A stretch of 64,000 bases of DNA, from contig NC_080164.1 of NCBI RefSeq assembly GCF_950295315.1, positions 107,531,587-107,595,586 of the forward strand. The letters run 5' to 3'. Below the pieces are notes generated by a model. It saw only the letters and a program-made list of their open reading frames with translations, was not told where the DNA came from and did no database searches. Position numbers and translations under genes: made by a program. This DNA is from Erinaceus europaeus. Lineage: Eukaryota > Chordata > Mammalia > Eulipotyphla > Erinaceidae. Below, piece by piece: positions 1 through 10,289 of the stretch; positions within the stretch are counted from its first letter, which is position 1, and every line of letters starts with the position of its first letter.

Positions 1-196
1 GCAATTACAGAAGCCAGAGCTTCCACCTTCTGCACCTCATGATGATCCTGGGTCCACACTCCCAGCAGATAAAGAATAGGGAAGCTTCCAATGGAGGGGA
101 TGGGATGCAGAACTCTGGTGGTAGGGATTGTGTGGACTTGTACCCCTCTTATCCAACAGAGTTTTCAATCATTATTAAATAAAAAAATAAAAAGAT
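1..196 (+). mobile_element. L1 3' end, cut by the window edge
   Basis: This is the last part of an L1 3'UTR ending in an A-rich tail. The same sequence recurs at 2085-2462, 21700-21951, 26640-26848, 38610-39475, 49300-49556 and 63330-63471, each time running from a motif like gcaattacagaagccag to ctctggtggtgggaattgtg and an A-rich end. It is the short form of the 3'UTR. The 5' part lies outside the window. Confidence 0.85.
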
Positions 197-465
197 ACAA
201 GTTATCTATAGGATGGGAATAACTGCTGCTCTTCCCATGGATTTTCCAAGTGTAGATGGCCCTATCCGTGATGACACACAAAAGCCACTAACATGGGAGA
301 CAGAAAGGAATCTTTCACACTGATTTCCCCATCTACCCTACTGGTGGGCGACTGCCATGAGACTGTAAGCACCTCCTGCAGCAAAGTGTCCCTCATCAAA
401 ATGAAGGCAGGATCTGAATGCATCCACTATTGTCCTGGTTCATCCTTACTTAGTTGTTTCATTCT

Positions 466-478
466 GGGGGGGGGGGGG
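466..478. repeat. G13 homopolymer
   Basis: This is an uninterrupted run of 13 G. Similar G or C runs occur at 2521-2533 (13 G), 35192-35210 (19 C) and 40295-40308 (14 G). Their lengths may be affected by sequencing. Confidence 0.9.
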
Positions 479-643
479 CACCACGAACGCTAAGGGTGTG
501 AATGTATGAAGCTCCTGCTATGTGCAGTGCAGACTGTGTGGCACTGTGAGGAGATCAAACCCAACTGAGGCCCAAGAACATCCATACAGTCAAACCTCTC
601 AGAAACAGAAGCAGAATGATTAAAATTATTCAACCTTCCTTTT

Positions 644-825
644 GGAGCCCGGAGGTGACACACCTGGTTAAGCACACACATTACAGTGAGCAAGGACCCA
701 GGTTCAGGCCCCTGATCACCACCTGCAGGGGGAAAGCTTTGCGAGTGGTGAAGCAGGTCTGCAGGTCTCTTTGTCCCTCTCCCTCTTTCTCCCCCTCTCA
801 ATTTCTCTATCTCTATCCAATAATA
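644..825 (+). mobile_element. tRNA-derived SINE (hedgehog type)
   Basis: The tRNA-like head (gtgacacacctggttaagc) is followed by a B-box-like segment, the box ctgcagggggaaagc, the centre gtggtgaagcaggtctgcag, a C/T tract and ctctatccaataat. The tail has become the TA-rich microsatellite that follows. Confidence 0.9.
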
Positions 826-924
826 TATATATACATATATATGTGTATATATACACATATATATACATATACACATATATATACATATATATGTATATGT
901 ATGTATATATATGTATATATTTAA
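826..924. repeat. (TA)/(TATACA) microsatellite
   Basis: About 100 bp of alternating TA with CA and TG steps grows directly out of the SINE tail. It explains the Tyr/Ile-rich reading frames on both strands here. Confidence 0.95.
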
Positions 925-969
925 AAACTTCCCTTTCAGATTACTACTTTTAAGATGAAAATTCAGTTT

Positions 970-1170
970 TATTTTATCATTGACTTAATATTTAGAAAAT
1001 CATAAGATAACAGGAGTATAATTCCACAATGTTCCCTCCACCAGAGTTCTGTGTCCCATTCCCTCCATTGGAAACTGCAGTTCCCCCTAGGTCACAGCTA
1101 TGGGCTGACTATTATTTCTATAACTATCTATCTTTACTTATATATATTTGCCCATTTCTCTATGGGAAGA
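970..1170 (-). mobile_element. L1 3'UTR fragment, antisense, long-form type
   Basis: Read on the minus strand this matches the 3' ends at 43130-43455 and 53210-53690: a preserved ctccaatggaggga-type motif, then cagaactctggtgg and a late part ending in an A-rich stretch. On the plus strand the shared landmark is attccctccattggaaactg, also seen at 57660-57680. Confidence 0.75.
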
Positions 1171-1248
1171 GCAAATTTTATAATCAACTAAACTCCAAAG
1201 GATTAAAACTGTCAATTAAACTGGTCTTAAAAAGTCGTAATATTTGCT

Positions 1249-1352
1249 GTCTAGGAGACAGTGTCGTAGAAGAAGTGCTGAACTCTCAGGCATGAGGCCC
1301 CAAGTTCGTTCCCAGTAGCATGCATGCCGGAAGGTTGCTCTAAGTGTCTCCT
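1249..1352 (+). mobile_element. Second tRNA-derived SINE type, tail lost to microsatellite
   Basis: It has the landmark gctgaactctcaggcatgag and the B-box-like caagttcgttccc. Relatives lie at 7650, 34972, 45400, 45497 and 53405. The C/T-rich tail merges into the ATCT repeat. Confidence 0.65.
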
Positions 1353-1358
1353 CCATCC

Positions 1359-1406
<48 letters not shown>
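1353..1406. repeat. (ATCT)n microsatellite
   Basis: About 12 near-perfect ATCT units form the tail of the preceding SINE. Confidence 0.97.
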
Positions 1407-1407
<1 letters not shown>

Positions 1408-1691
1408 ATTAAGAATAATGAACTTGTCTACACCCATACCACCCTGAATACGCCCGATCTGGGAAGCTAAGAATAATGAACTCTTAAAAGCAGGTGTAGT
1501 ATGTGTCTTTTCTTTAATGCTTTCCTTTAATATTCCCTTTAACTATTTTTCTTTCAATAGATCTACTATTATTTCTATCCCTTGCCCCATTCATATGTTG
1601 ATGCCCACCTCATTGAAGCAGAGCCCTGGAGGAGTGATTATGTCTAGATGCCTGAGAGTCCTCAGGAGGAGATATGAGCTTCTTCTTCTTC

Positions 1692-1948
1692 TTTTTTTTT
1701 TTTGCCTCCAGGGTTATTGCTGGTGCTCAGTGCCTGTACCAGGAACCACTGCTCCTGAGGCTATTTTTTCCCCTTTTTTTGTTGCCCTTGTTGTTTTTTA
1801 TCATTGTTATGGTTATTAGTGTTATTGTTATTGATGTCATTGTTATTGAATAGGACAGTGAGAAATCGAGAAAGGAGGGGAAGGCAGAGAGGAGGAGAGA
1901 AAGACACCTGTAGACCTGCTTCACCGCTTGCTGACCAACTATCCACAA
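1692..1948 (-). mobile_element. SINE, antisense, head missing
   Basis: The plus strand shows poly-T, gcctccagggttattgctgg (3' region), the (GTT)-rich segment, gacagtgagaaatcgag, and the centre cctgtagacctgcttcaccgc. The sequence stops before the tRNA head, so the copy is 5'-truncated. Its longer 3' region marks the full-length subtype also seen at 14862 and 8162. Confidence 0.85.
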
Positions 1949-2084
1949 AAAAAAAAAAACTGCTTTAAACCTGGAATTCCAAGTGAGAGTAGGATGTCCA
2001 ATACAATAGAAAAGAGGTTGTAAAGGAAGGGACAAAGAAGAACCACGGTGGAATGTTATAACTCATCTATAAAGTGGCAAGGGG

Positions 2085-2462
2085 ATGCTAAAGAGGACAA
2101 AGGAAAATGGAGCTGCCACCACCAAGTTACAGACTCGACCATGACGTCAGCTGACCTCCCTGGGCAGACAACCTCACCAATGTGCCCTGGAACCTCACTT
2201 CCCCAGAGCCCTACACCACTAGGGGCATACAGAAAGAGCCTGTGAGTATTGATCCAACCATCAATGTCCATGTCCAACAGAGAACTCCCATATTCTGCAC
2301 CTCATAAAGAATTTGGGTCTATATTCCCAGAGGGTTAAAGAATAAAGATCCTTCCAATGGAGGGGATGGGACACAGAACTCTGGTGGTGGGAATTGTGTG
2401 GAACTGTATCCCACAATCTTGTCAATCATTATTAAATCACTAATAAAATAAAATTAGAAAAA
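2085..2462 (+). mobile_element. L1 3'UTR, short form
   Basis: It runs from the ccaccaagttacaga-type block through tgggcagacaacctcacc, the agagccctacaccacta block and ctctggtggtgggaattgtg to an A-rich tail. It lacks the 0.2-kb module present at 11310 or 43140. It is a 5'-truncated insertion. The left edge is approximate. Confidence 0.85.
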
Positions 2463-2499
2463 AAAGAATCATCCTTCAACTGCCAACTGTGTACAAACA

Positions 2500-2607
2500 C
2501 ACACATACACACACACACACGGGGGGGGGGGGGAGAGAAAACAACGAATGAACAGCAAGCTGCTCTGGGAGAGGCCTGACCTCATCAGTAGCCAGCAGGT
2601 CCCCCCA

Positions 2608-2652
<45 letters not shown>
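2500..2652. repeat. Two (CA)n runs with a G13 run between
   Basis: (CA)n lies at 2500-2520 and 2609-2652, with G13 at 2521-2533. The unusual (CA)-G junction accounts for the Cys/Val-rich antisense frame. Confidence 0.95.
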
Positions 2653-2653
<1 letters not shown>

Positions 2654-3342
2654 AGACACAAACCCTCTTTCAGCCCATGAGAGGGAGACTGCTTTCTGCA
2701 TGTGCCACTTCTCAAGTCCTCGTCACTATCACGCTGATCACTCCATTCAAACAGCTCCATGCCAGGGCTCAGGCCTACTCACAATAATGCCCTTGACCAC
2801 ATGCATTCTAGAGTCTGGCAGCATGGAAAGGCCCCATTCACAGAGGTGAAGGCCAGCCCTGGGGCTCCCTGCAAGCAGAACTGGCTTGAAGGGATACCAG
2901 CACACTGCCAGGCCCATCCTCTGACCTCTCCCCGGAGCTGGATGTCAGGAGAAGCAGAGAACCCCATGGTATACAGGTGAGCCTCTGCAAAGCTTCAGGC
3001 CCTTTTCTTCTCCCTCCTCCCCAGGAAAGTTCTCACTGGTCCCCCTGACCTCGCCTTCTGAGCTCAAGTCCCTTCAGACACTGCCTTCCATGACCCAGGT
3101 ACACCCCCTGCTGAAGCGTCACTTCCTTTGTTCCCAAGAGAGCCAAGGAATGTCCCACAACAGCTCATACTGAAAGGGCCAGGACAACACTGCAGACACA
3201 GAGGATGCACACGCTGCTCGACCTCCGTGAACTGGAGCCTTGGCTCCTTCCTCTGGCAAGTGGAGTAGATGCAGGCTGAGCAATGCTAGGTGGGGAGCTG
3301 CCTACCCTGTCTGACTCCATAAACTTGAGATATATGGGGGAG

Positions 3343-3545
3343 GGAGTTGGCAGGTGGTACCACACCTGGTTGAAAGCACATGTTTCAATGCTCTAGGGCC
3401 TAGGTTAGAGCCCCCAGTCCTCACCTACAGGCGAGAAGCCTTACAAGTGGTAAAGCAGTGCTGCAGATGTTTCTGTCTTTCTCTTTCTATCGCCCCTTTC
3501 CCTCTCGATTTCTGGCTATCTCTATTCAATCAATAAAGATAATGC
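3343..3545 (+). mobile_element. tRNA-derived SINE
   Basis: The head ggcaggtggtaccacacctg is followed by a diverged B-box region, aagtggtaaagcagtgctgc, a C/T tract and tcaatcaataaaga. The divergence suggests an older copy. Confidence 0.88.
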
Positions 3546-3654
3546 AAAGAGTGAGTGAAAGACACTATAGTACGGAGGCTTTCTTTAATGCTGTGGGGAA
3601 GTGGGCTTGAATTTGGGCCATGCACATGACAAATTAGCTCACTATCTAAGTTAG

Positions 3655-3848
3655 CTATTTATTTATCTTTTTTTCTTATCTATTTTTGGATAGAGACAAA
3701 GAGAAATTGAGAGGGCAGAGGGAGAGACAGACACAGAGAGAAAAACCTATACCACTCATGAAGCCTATCCACTGCAGGTGGACACCAGGGGCTTGAACCC
3801 AGATCCTTGTGCATGGTGACATGTGTGCTCAGCCAGATGTCACCAACT
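3655..3848 (-). mobile_element. tRNA-derived SINE, antisense
   Basis: Reading rightward, a T-rich tail is followed by ttggatagagacaaagagaa, then a purine tract, ctgcaggtggacaccagggg, cttgaacccag (reverse B box) and the head. Confidence 0.88.
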
Positions 3849-3857
3849 CTTTTAAAA

Positions 3858-4010
3858 AATATTGATTTATTTACTTACTCACTAGCTTGCTTATATTTTA
3901 ACAGAGCCCTGCTCAGCTCTGCCGTATAGTGGTGCTGGGGATTGAACCTGAGACCTCTGAGCCTTAGGCATGAAAGCCTGTTACCTTTACTATCTCCCCT
4001 GCCCTAAGCT
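3858..4010 (-). mobile_element. Third tRNA-derived SINE type, antisense
   Basis: The plus strand shows cagagccctgctcagctctg, gtggtgctggggattgaacc, ctctgagccttaggcatgaa and ctttactatctcccc. This is the reverse of the family with sense landmarks atgcctgaggctccaaagtc and agccagagctgagcagtgct. Confidence 0.85.
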
Positions 4011-5220
4011 TTTGGATAAGGCACTCAACATCAACTCGCCTGACCTATAAAGAAAGTCTCCAGGAGGGAGGCCTGTCTTGGGTATCGCACAGGGATAGCA
4101 ACAGGCAAACATAACACAAAGAAGTTCATTATAAGTGTCTGTCTCATTATTTCAGGCTTCACTATAAATGTAGAAAAACAATTTGTAGAAGGCCAAATAC
4201 TAGATATACTCACTTACTGGTCTAGTCTAAGAGACAGAGCAAAGGACAGGGTGAATCCTCAGTGGACTCCAGTCCATCAGAGAAAATTTGAGGGCTCAGA
4301 AGAGGGAAGGAGAAGCACTAAGGGGAGTCTGGGGACCTAAGTATCTGTGGTTGAGGAGGATGATGGTTTGCTGGAGCTTGAGATGCACTGGCACCTGTCT
4401 TGGGAAAATGTGAAAATGTAGCCTGTGACAACAACAAAACCGTTAAGTCAACACTTTCTCGATAAAGTGATGAAAACAAAGTTGAAAAACATAGATTACT
4501 TCTTCTTTTTAACTGCTACCCTTGAGGATTTCACTTCTATGCTTTTAAGATTTATTTATCTATTTATGAGAGAAAGAAAGAGAGAGCCAAGAGCCAGTGA
4601 CACTGCCATCTCACTAAGCCTTTTGTGGGAAAGTCTGGCACAAGTACCAACTTTCACTCTGAAGGCTGCCTGCCCAAAGTTGTGTCACCAGGAGGTCAGA
4701 ACCCAAGCTCTTACTTTTCTGGGGCTAAAGTTTGTTGTTGTTGTTTGTTTCTGAGAATTTCCTGGAGAATCTTGCCAGCTCAGCAATGTATTTTAAAACA
4801 CCATTTGACATTCACCTAAGCTCCAAATCTACTCTTTGCCATACAGTCAGCTCCTTGTCACATGAATGACCTACCCCAATTTCCTTCTGGGGACCACTAA
4901 TTTGCTCTTACAGACTAAAATGCTATTTCTGTTTCATTAAGTCTCTCTGCTTGTTTTCTCTTTTATGTACTGCACATGAGCGAAATTATACATTGGCCAC
5001 GTGTATCTCCATCTGATTTATTTACTAAGTGTAATTTCCTGTAGGTCCATGAATATGGTTAGAAGTGGCAGGGTTTAACCTTTGTTCTAACTGAGTCATT
5101 TTCTGTTAGATAGATACATCACATCTGTTTTACAAAATCCTCCATGGATGACCACTGTAGATGTCTCTAGTTCTTGGCTATTGTATAAAAAGAAATCTGC
5201 AATAAAGCAACATAGATATC
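4011..5220. other. Mostly unique sequence
   Basis: I see no repeat of the window's main families here except a possible degraded antisense SINE at about 4540-4730 (purine-rich part followed by a caggaggtcagaacc-type block). The longest frame is 109 codons, lies partly in that degraded repeat, and has no recognisable domain. Confidence 0.5.
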
Positions 5221-5224
5221 TTCC

Positions 5225-5450
5225 TTTTTTTTTTAAATTCCCATCACAGTTATGCTTGAGGCTTGGTGCTTACATGACAAATCCATTGCTCCTGGTGGAA
5301 TTTTTTTTTTCTTATTTCTTTTTGACAGAGACAGAAAGAACTTGAGAGGGATAGAGAGACAACTTGAACACTGCTTCACTGCTCATGAAGTTTCCCCCAT
5401 GCAGGTGGGAACAAAGGGCTTGAACCCAGGTTCTTGCACATGATTAAATG
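5225..5450 (-). mobile_element. SINE, antisense
   Basis: The plus strand has poly-T, the 3' block aaatccattgctcctggtgg, a second T run, acagagacagaaagaac, the centre cactgcttcactgctcatg and gggcttgaacccaggttctt. It contains the optional 3' extension. Confidence 0.85.
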
Positions 5451-5784
5451 GGCATTCATCATTAAATGGGATGTAAAACTTTCTAGGACCCCATCTCCCA
5501 ATCAATGCTTTTGGCGGATTGGAATATAAGGATTGGCGGATGTGGAATATAAGGAATTTTTATCTGTAGTCATTTGAGAAATCGCTGTACTGTTTTCCAT
5601 GAAACTGTGAGTCTCTTCTTTAGTGACTAGAAGGCAAAGACACTAAAGTCTGAATGTCTATAAGTAACTGCTACAAGCATAAGCTATTGGAAAATTCAGT
5701 GGCTCCCAACATGAATGACTATCTCCAGAGTACACTATTGGCTATCAGTATATAGACTAAATCAGATGAGGGAATTCTCTCGCT

Positions 5785-5945
5785 TCTTTTTAATTTTTTT
5801 AATTTTTTTCCCTCTATTTGGGGATTAATGTTTTACATTCGACAGTAAATACAATAGTTTGTACATGCATAACATTTCTCAGCTTTCCATCTAACAATAC
5901 AACCCCTACTGTCATCCTTTTCCAGGACCTGTATTCTCCTCCCCA
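5785..5945 (-). mobile_element. L1 3' end of a further 3'UTR type, antisense
   Basis: The plus strand gives T-rich sequence, then ggggattaatgttttacatt, cgacagtaaatacaatag, gcataacatttctcagc and aacaatacaacccctact. The same segment terminates the inverted L1 at 53791-54050, which ties it to an L1 family with a very short 3'UTR. Confidence 0.8.
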
Positions 5946-6135
5946 TCTTTTAAAATTTTTATTTATTTGTTATTGGATAGAGATAGAAAGACATTGAGAG
6001 GAGAGGGAGAGAAACAGAGAGAGACACTTGCAGCTCAACTTCACTACTCATGAAGCTGTGCCTCTACAGGTGGGGACTAGAGATTTGAAACTGGGTCCTT
6101 GGGCCTAGTTTCAATGTGTGCCACTGCCTGGATTC
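5946..6135 (-). mobile_element. tRNA-derived SINE, antisense
   Basis: The T-rich tail is followed by tattggatagagatagaaag, cttcactactcatgaagctg, cctctacaggtggggacta and the head ending tgtgccactgcctgg. It abuts the antisense L1 end on its left. Confidence 0.88.
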
Positions 6136-6178
6136 AGAATTCAGTTTCAATGTGTGCCACTGCCTGGATTCAGAATTT
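6107..6178. repeat. 36-bp perfect tandem duplication
   Basis: A 36-bp unit starting agtttcaatgtgtgccac and ending ggattcagaattc occurs twice, back to back, differing only at the last base. It includes the head end of the preceding SINE and its right flank, so it is a local duplication after that insertion. Confidence 0.93.
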
Positions 6179-6486
6179 TCTGGTCATTGCCATTTCTTTT
6201 TTATGTGAAGTCTCCTCCTCTTCTATATCTTAGCTGGAAGTTGAAGAAATCAAATTCAGTAAGATAAGCCAGAAAGATTTCCTGAGGTCTTTCAGGGTCA
6301 TCTGGCTGGTCTGCAATGTCTGGCCTCCAGTGTCTGGAATGCCTGCCTGAGCGCCATCTTGCTTCTCACCTATCCCAGACCAGCCAGGGAACTATTTGTC
6401 ACAGAGGAACAAGTTCCCACAGATATCAGAAGCCACCAAGGACTCTGGAGAACAGGGAATGGGTATATTGCTACTTCTACCATTTT

Positions 6487-7088
6487 TTTTTCAGGTTTTA
6501 AGACTTTATTTGCATAATTTTTAGATTGTGCATTCCGATAATTAGAATCATTGAACCAAAAAAAAAATTGGCACTCAGATGTAACTGCATTTTATAGCCT
6601 GCAGGCCACCTTATACCAATTTGATTTTGACTCTTGATTTCACTGTCTCCCACTCAGCTTCCTCCTCCACCAACATGCAAATTCTTTCCCTTCCCTGCCA
6701 GCCAAAGGGTGGGAGAGGCAGGCTCAGCCATAGTTGTCAGTAGTTCTTGGATGTGAAAAGGGGCAGCCCAGTTATTTAAATTTGATCCAACCCTTTGCAT
6801 CTTACAACGTTAAACAGCTAAAAGAAGTAAAATAAGAAGGCAATGCTTGCAGAATGTACAGTGTGCATATTGGCGGTGCCTGCCTTGTTACAATTCACCG
6901 GCTTGCTTCTTCTGTCCAATTGTTTCTTTTGAAGGCAGGGGTTTTTTTCTTCTGTTTCTGTCTTCTTCAGTTTCAATTTATCGAGTTTCTCAATCTCAGC
7001 CATATCAGGACTGTCAGACATGATTGTGGAGGAGAACGGAGCGAGGCAAGAGCATCCGCAGGAAATGGATCTGTGCTGGTGCAGTGTC
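6487..7088 (-). pseudogene. TMSB4X: Processed pseudogene of thymosin beta-4
   Basis: Thymosin beta-4 is a 44-residue actin-monomer-sequestering peptide of the cytosol. On the minus strand an ATG at 7021-7019 opens [15 protein letters not shown] and continues [13 protein letters not shown], which is the family's N-terminal half with its LKKTET actin-binding motif. A one-base deletion near 6935 then shifts the frame away from the normal ETIEQEK end. The 3'UTR is recognisable throughout (cttttagctgtttaacgttg, ggatcaaatttaaataactg, ggaatgcacaat). An AATAAA signal lies at 6505-6510 (reverse), just before the remnant poly(A), seen as T on the plus strand. There are no introns. Near-identical direct repeats acttctaccatttt (6473-6486) and acttctatcatttt (7089-7102) flank it, as expected for an L1-mobilised mRNA copy. 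Residue changes (K to S, F to L, S to L, Q to E) suggest it has drifted without selection. Confidence 0.94.
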
Positions 7089-7209
7089 ACTTCTATCATT
7101 TTCTACCAACCAAAGCCAATCCAGGGTCATCCCCTGATAGAAGAGGTGGGGAAACAGGCCCTGCTCCTTAACTGGGAGAGCTGCAAAGTCATATGATAAA
7201 GGTCATAAG

Positions 7210-7437
7210 GAAAGGGAAGGGGGCTAAGTGGTGGCGCACCTGGTTGAGTGCACATGTACAGTGCACAAGCACCCAATTAAAGCCCCCACTCCCCATCTGC
7301 AGGGGAAACTGTGAGTGGTGAAACAGTGCTGCAGATGTCTCTCAGTTTCTCTCTCACTCTACTTCCCTCTTCCTCTTTACTTCTGTCTGTCTCTATACAA
7401 TAAGTAAATAAAGATTACAAACATTAAAAAAAAAAAG
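7210..7437 (+). mobile_element. tRNA-derived SINE
   Basis: The head ggggctaagtggtggcgcac is well preserved. It is followed by an altered B-box region (caattaaagccccc), ctgcaggggaaactgtgag, a C/T tract, aataagtaaataaag and an A-tail. Confidence 0.9.
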
Positions 7438-7649
7438 TAAAGGGAGAACTGGGTTCTGTTTTGCAATCAAGAAGCCGCAGTCTGGAGGGTTGTTTGCAAC
7501 TGGTGTCATAGCGTTTCACTAGCATCTAAAACTTCCCTGATACCTAAAGAAGGCCATGGAAGTTGCTGACACTTTCCTGAAGTGCTCTTAACTTTTGTCC
7601 CATTTCAAAAGAACCTCCATCTAGATCTTTGGTATTAGTACTTTTTGTA

Positions 7650-7800
7650 AGGGAGAGAGACTCAGTAGATAAAGCACTGGACTATCAAGTGTGAGTCCTA
7701 AAACTTTATTCCAGGCATCAACTGTGCCAAAGTAATGCTCTGGTACTTTCTTTATCCCCCCTCGTTATCATTGGTTAATAATTTAATCTTTAAAAAAGAA
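7650..7800 (+). mobile_element. Degraded SINE of the second tRNA-derived type
   Basis: The order actcagtagataaagcactg, ggactatcaagtgtgagtcc, a weak B-box-like segment, aatgctctggtactttcttt and an A-rich end resembles the copy at 45497-45640. Divergence is high. Confidence 0.5.
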
Positions 7801-8161
7801 TTAAAAAGAGGTCACAGACTTGGCTCTTGTCCACATTTGTTGTTATCAATTATTCCTACAGTGTGAACACAGATGCTTTAGCCATGCAATTACTTTCTAT
7901 TTTGCCATGCCCCACCACTATTTCTCATTATCCTCTCTCTTTGCGCTGCTCCCACCAGTTTTCAACCTCTGCATTAAAAAAGTGGTGAAATTAAAAGTTG
8001 GTACAGCAACAACATTGAAGAAAAGTAATTTATCTAGGAAAGAAACCAGCTAAATAAATTAATAATCCTATTATTAGATAACCCCATACCTTCTTATAGT
8101 CTTCTATATATTTGACCAAAAAACAACAAAGAAACTTCCATTAAAAAAACAAAAAACCTTG

Positions 8162-8417
8162 TTGTTTTTTTTATTTTCTTAATATGTATTTATTCCCTTT
8201 TGTTGCCCTTGTTGTATTGTTGTTGTCGTTGTTGAAATGAAGAGAGGAGGGGAAGACAGAGAGGGAGAGAAAGATAGACACCTGCAGACCTGCTTCACCA
8301 CTTGTGAAGTGACTCCCCTGCAGGTGGGGAGCCGGGGGCTGGAACCAGGATCCTTAAGCTGGTCCTTCTGCTTTGCGCCACCTGCGCTTAACCCACTGCA
8401 CCACTGCCCGACTCCCT
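8162..8417 (-). mobile_element. SINE with 3' extension, antisense, well preserved
   Basis: The plus strand shows a T-rich end, ttcccttttgttgcccttgt, gttgttgtcgttgttg, a purine tract, ctgcagacctgcttcaccac, ggtggggagccgggggct and the head tgcgccacctgcgcttaacc. This head belongs to the younger type represented at 14862 and 52158. Confidence 0.93.
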
Positions 8418-8567
8418 CCAGGATTAATTCTCTAAAAGGTCTGTAGACTCCTAGGGCTCAGTGGAGTCTGGAGATTATCTTTAGTCTACTCACTGCTCAG
8501 AAAACTGAGACCCTCAAATTCTCAAAGAGCCATTTCCCTATAGTTTGTCCTTTATATAAAACTGCAG

Positions 8568-8770
8568 AGGCTAGATAGTAGTAGCACACATGGTAGTGCA
8601 CAAGGAACTGGGTTCAAGCCCCCAGTCTCCAACTAGGGGGGAAGCTTCACAAGTTGTAAAGCAATGCAGTAAACCCCCCTTGTATTTATTTATTTATTTT
8701 TTTGGTGCTCTCCCCCTTCCTTCTCAATTTCTCATTCTAAAATGAATAAAGTACTTAACAAAAAACATTT
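8568..8770 (+). mobile_element. Diverged tRNA-derived SINE
   Basis: It has agtagcacacatggtagtgc, a B-box-like gggttcaagcccccag, ggaagcttcacaagttgtaa, a disrupted C/T tract containing (TATT)n and aaaatgaataaagt. Confidence 0.75.
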
Positions 8771-8773
8771 TTA

Positions 8774-8895
8774 GGGCGTAGGCTAGAGAGCATAAAGGTT
8801 ATGCAAGTAGACTCTCATGCCTGAGGCTCCAAAGTCCCAGGTTCAATCCCCTGCAGCACCATAAGCCAGAGCTTAACAGTGCTTATTTTTAAAAG
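8774..8895 (+). mobile_element. Third tRNA-derived SINE type
   Basis: It has agcataaaggttatgcaag, ctctcatgcctgaggctcc, aggttcaatcccctgcag (B box) and accataagccagagcttaac. It lies directly behind the preceding SINE. Confidence 0.88.
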
Positions 8896-8952
8896 CTGTT
8901 TACCTTTTGAATAAGTTGAATAGATGACAGCTGATGGACCATTTAAGAGATG

Positions 8953-8980
8953 TAATATCATATATATATATATGATATTA
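8953..8980. repeat. 28-bp perfect AT palindrome
   Basis: The sequence from taatatca through the TA alternation to tgatatta equals its own reverse complement over 28 bases. Other AT palindromes occur at about 36433-36475 and at 58417-58436 (20 bp). Confidence 0.95.
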
Positions 8981-9061
8981 TGAAGTGAATTCCACTTGGA
9001 TAAAAAAATCATTGAGCTGTTTGATGTTTTACACGAAGAGGCTAAGATCGTTTATAAAAAC

Positions 9062-9335
9062 GGGGGGGGGGATGCTAGGTGGTGGCACACCTGGTTAAGT
9101 ATACATTGTATTAAGCACAAGGACCAGCACAAGGACAAGCACAAGGATCAGAGTTCAAGACCCCACCCCTTCAGGGGAAAGTTTCACAAACAGTGAAGCA
9201 GGTCTGCAGTTCTCCCCACCTCTCATTTTCTCTCTGTCCTGTCCAGTAAAATGGAAAAAATGGCTGCCATGATCATTGTATTTGTAGTGCAGGCACTAAG
9301 CTCCAGTGATAACCCTGGAGGCAAATAAATAAATA
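9062..9335 (+). mobile_element. SINE with 3' extension and local internal repetition
   Basis: The head ctaggtggtggcacacctgg is followed at 9117-9151 by three copies of a 12-bp unit based on cacaaggaccag, where other copies have one or two. The B-box region, centre, C/T tract and 3' block ccagtgataaccctggagg then follow. Confidence 0.88.
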
Positions 9336-9960
9336 CAGAGGAAAGGTGTAAAAAATAATTGAGCATGAGTATTAATAATAAATAAGAAAGCCATGGGGAA
9401 GGAGTGCTCACAGCAATATCTTATTAGTAGCAGAGATACAGAGAATAAGATAAGGCCATCTGGAATGTCAACTTGATGGAACATAAAAAGCCCATATCCT
9501 ATTAAGTAATCTACTCGGTCACATTTCTTGAACACAAGCACTGTGAGGAGTCTGAGGAAGTTAGGGATGAGAAAATTGACAGACAAATGGACAGGTAGGA
9601 TCTACCTTCTCAGACACTTGCCCCCTCCCATCCCACCTTCAAGTGAGCTTGAATCCATGTCAACTTCTAAGAAAAAAGTTCTGGGCTGAAATCCAGGGAC
9701 ACTGCAGCACTGCCAGTGGTGAGGGAAATGTAGCTGAAGAGGACTCAACTCCTGTGTGTCCAGGTTTTGATGGGACAGTGCCACTAGGAAAGACAGGTCA
9801 GCAGGAAAGCAGGTGCCTTCAGGGAACTCAGAGGAGCAGGAAGGCAGAAGTGGAGGGGCAGGAGAGGAGAGGGAGAGGGAAGGAGTGAAATTAAAGCAGT
9901 GTTTTACCTCCACCCCACAATCCTTGAGGAGGTCTAAAGAACTCTGCTTAAAAATCATCC
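9336..9960. other. Unique stretch
   Basis: I see no family repeat. Reading frames on both strands (up to 127 codons at 9602-9985, minus) overlap one another, have no recognised domain and run into the next SINE. I see no reason to call an exon. Confidence 0.5.
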
Positions 9961-9963
9961 ACT

Positions 9964-10240
9964 GGGGGGCCGGGTGGTGGCACACCTGGTTAAATGCACA
10001 TAGAAAGAGGCAGGGACCAGCACAAGGATCCCAGTTCGAGCCCCCGGCTCCCCCCGCCCCATGGTGAAGCAGGTCTGCAGGAGTCTATCTTTCTCCCTCT
10101 CTATCTTCCCCTCCTCTCTCAATTTCTCTCTGTCCTATCCAGTTAAAGGGAAAAAATGGCCTGCAGGAGCAATGGAGTTGGAGTGCTAGCACCATGCCCC
10201 AGTGATAACCCTGGAGGGAAAAAAAAAAAAGAAAACAAAA
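9964..10240 (+). mobile_element. SINE with 3' extension
   Basis: It has ggccgggtggtggcacacct, aggatcccagttcgagcccc, an internal deletion that removes most of the ctgcagggg box, ctctctgtcctatccagtta and accctggagggaaaaaa. Confidence 0.92.
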
Positions 10241-10289
10241 ACCATGCACTGTACCTCTTTAAGGATCTGAATGTTTTATGATTGATCTT

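Noticed and set aside
2759..3365. Overlapping frames of 62-73 codons near 2759-2980 and 3165-3365
   Set aside because: They are short, overlap on both strands and have no homology that I recognise. The region is otherwise GC-richer unique DNA, so an exon is not excluded but not supported.
6818..7099. A functional thymosin gene
   Set aside because: There is a frameshift after the actin-binding motif, no introns, a tail remnant and flanking direct repeats.
9602..10067. Overlapping frames of 81-127 codons as candidate exons
   Set aside because: They overlap on both strands, run into a SINE and show no recognised product.
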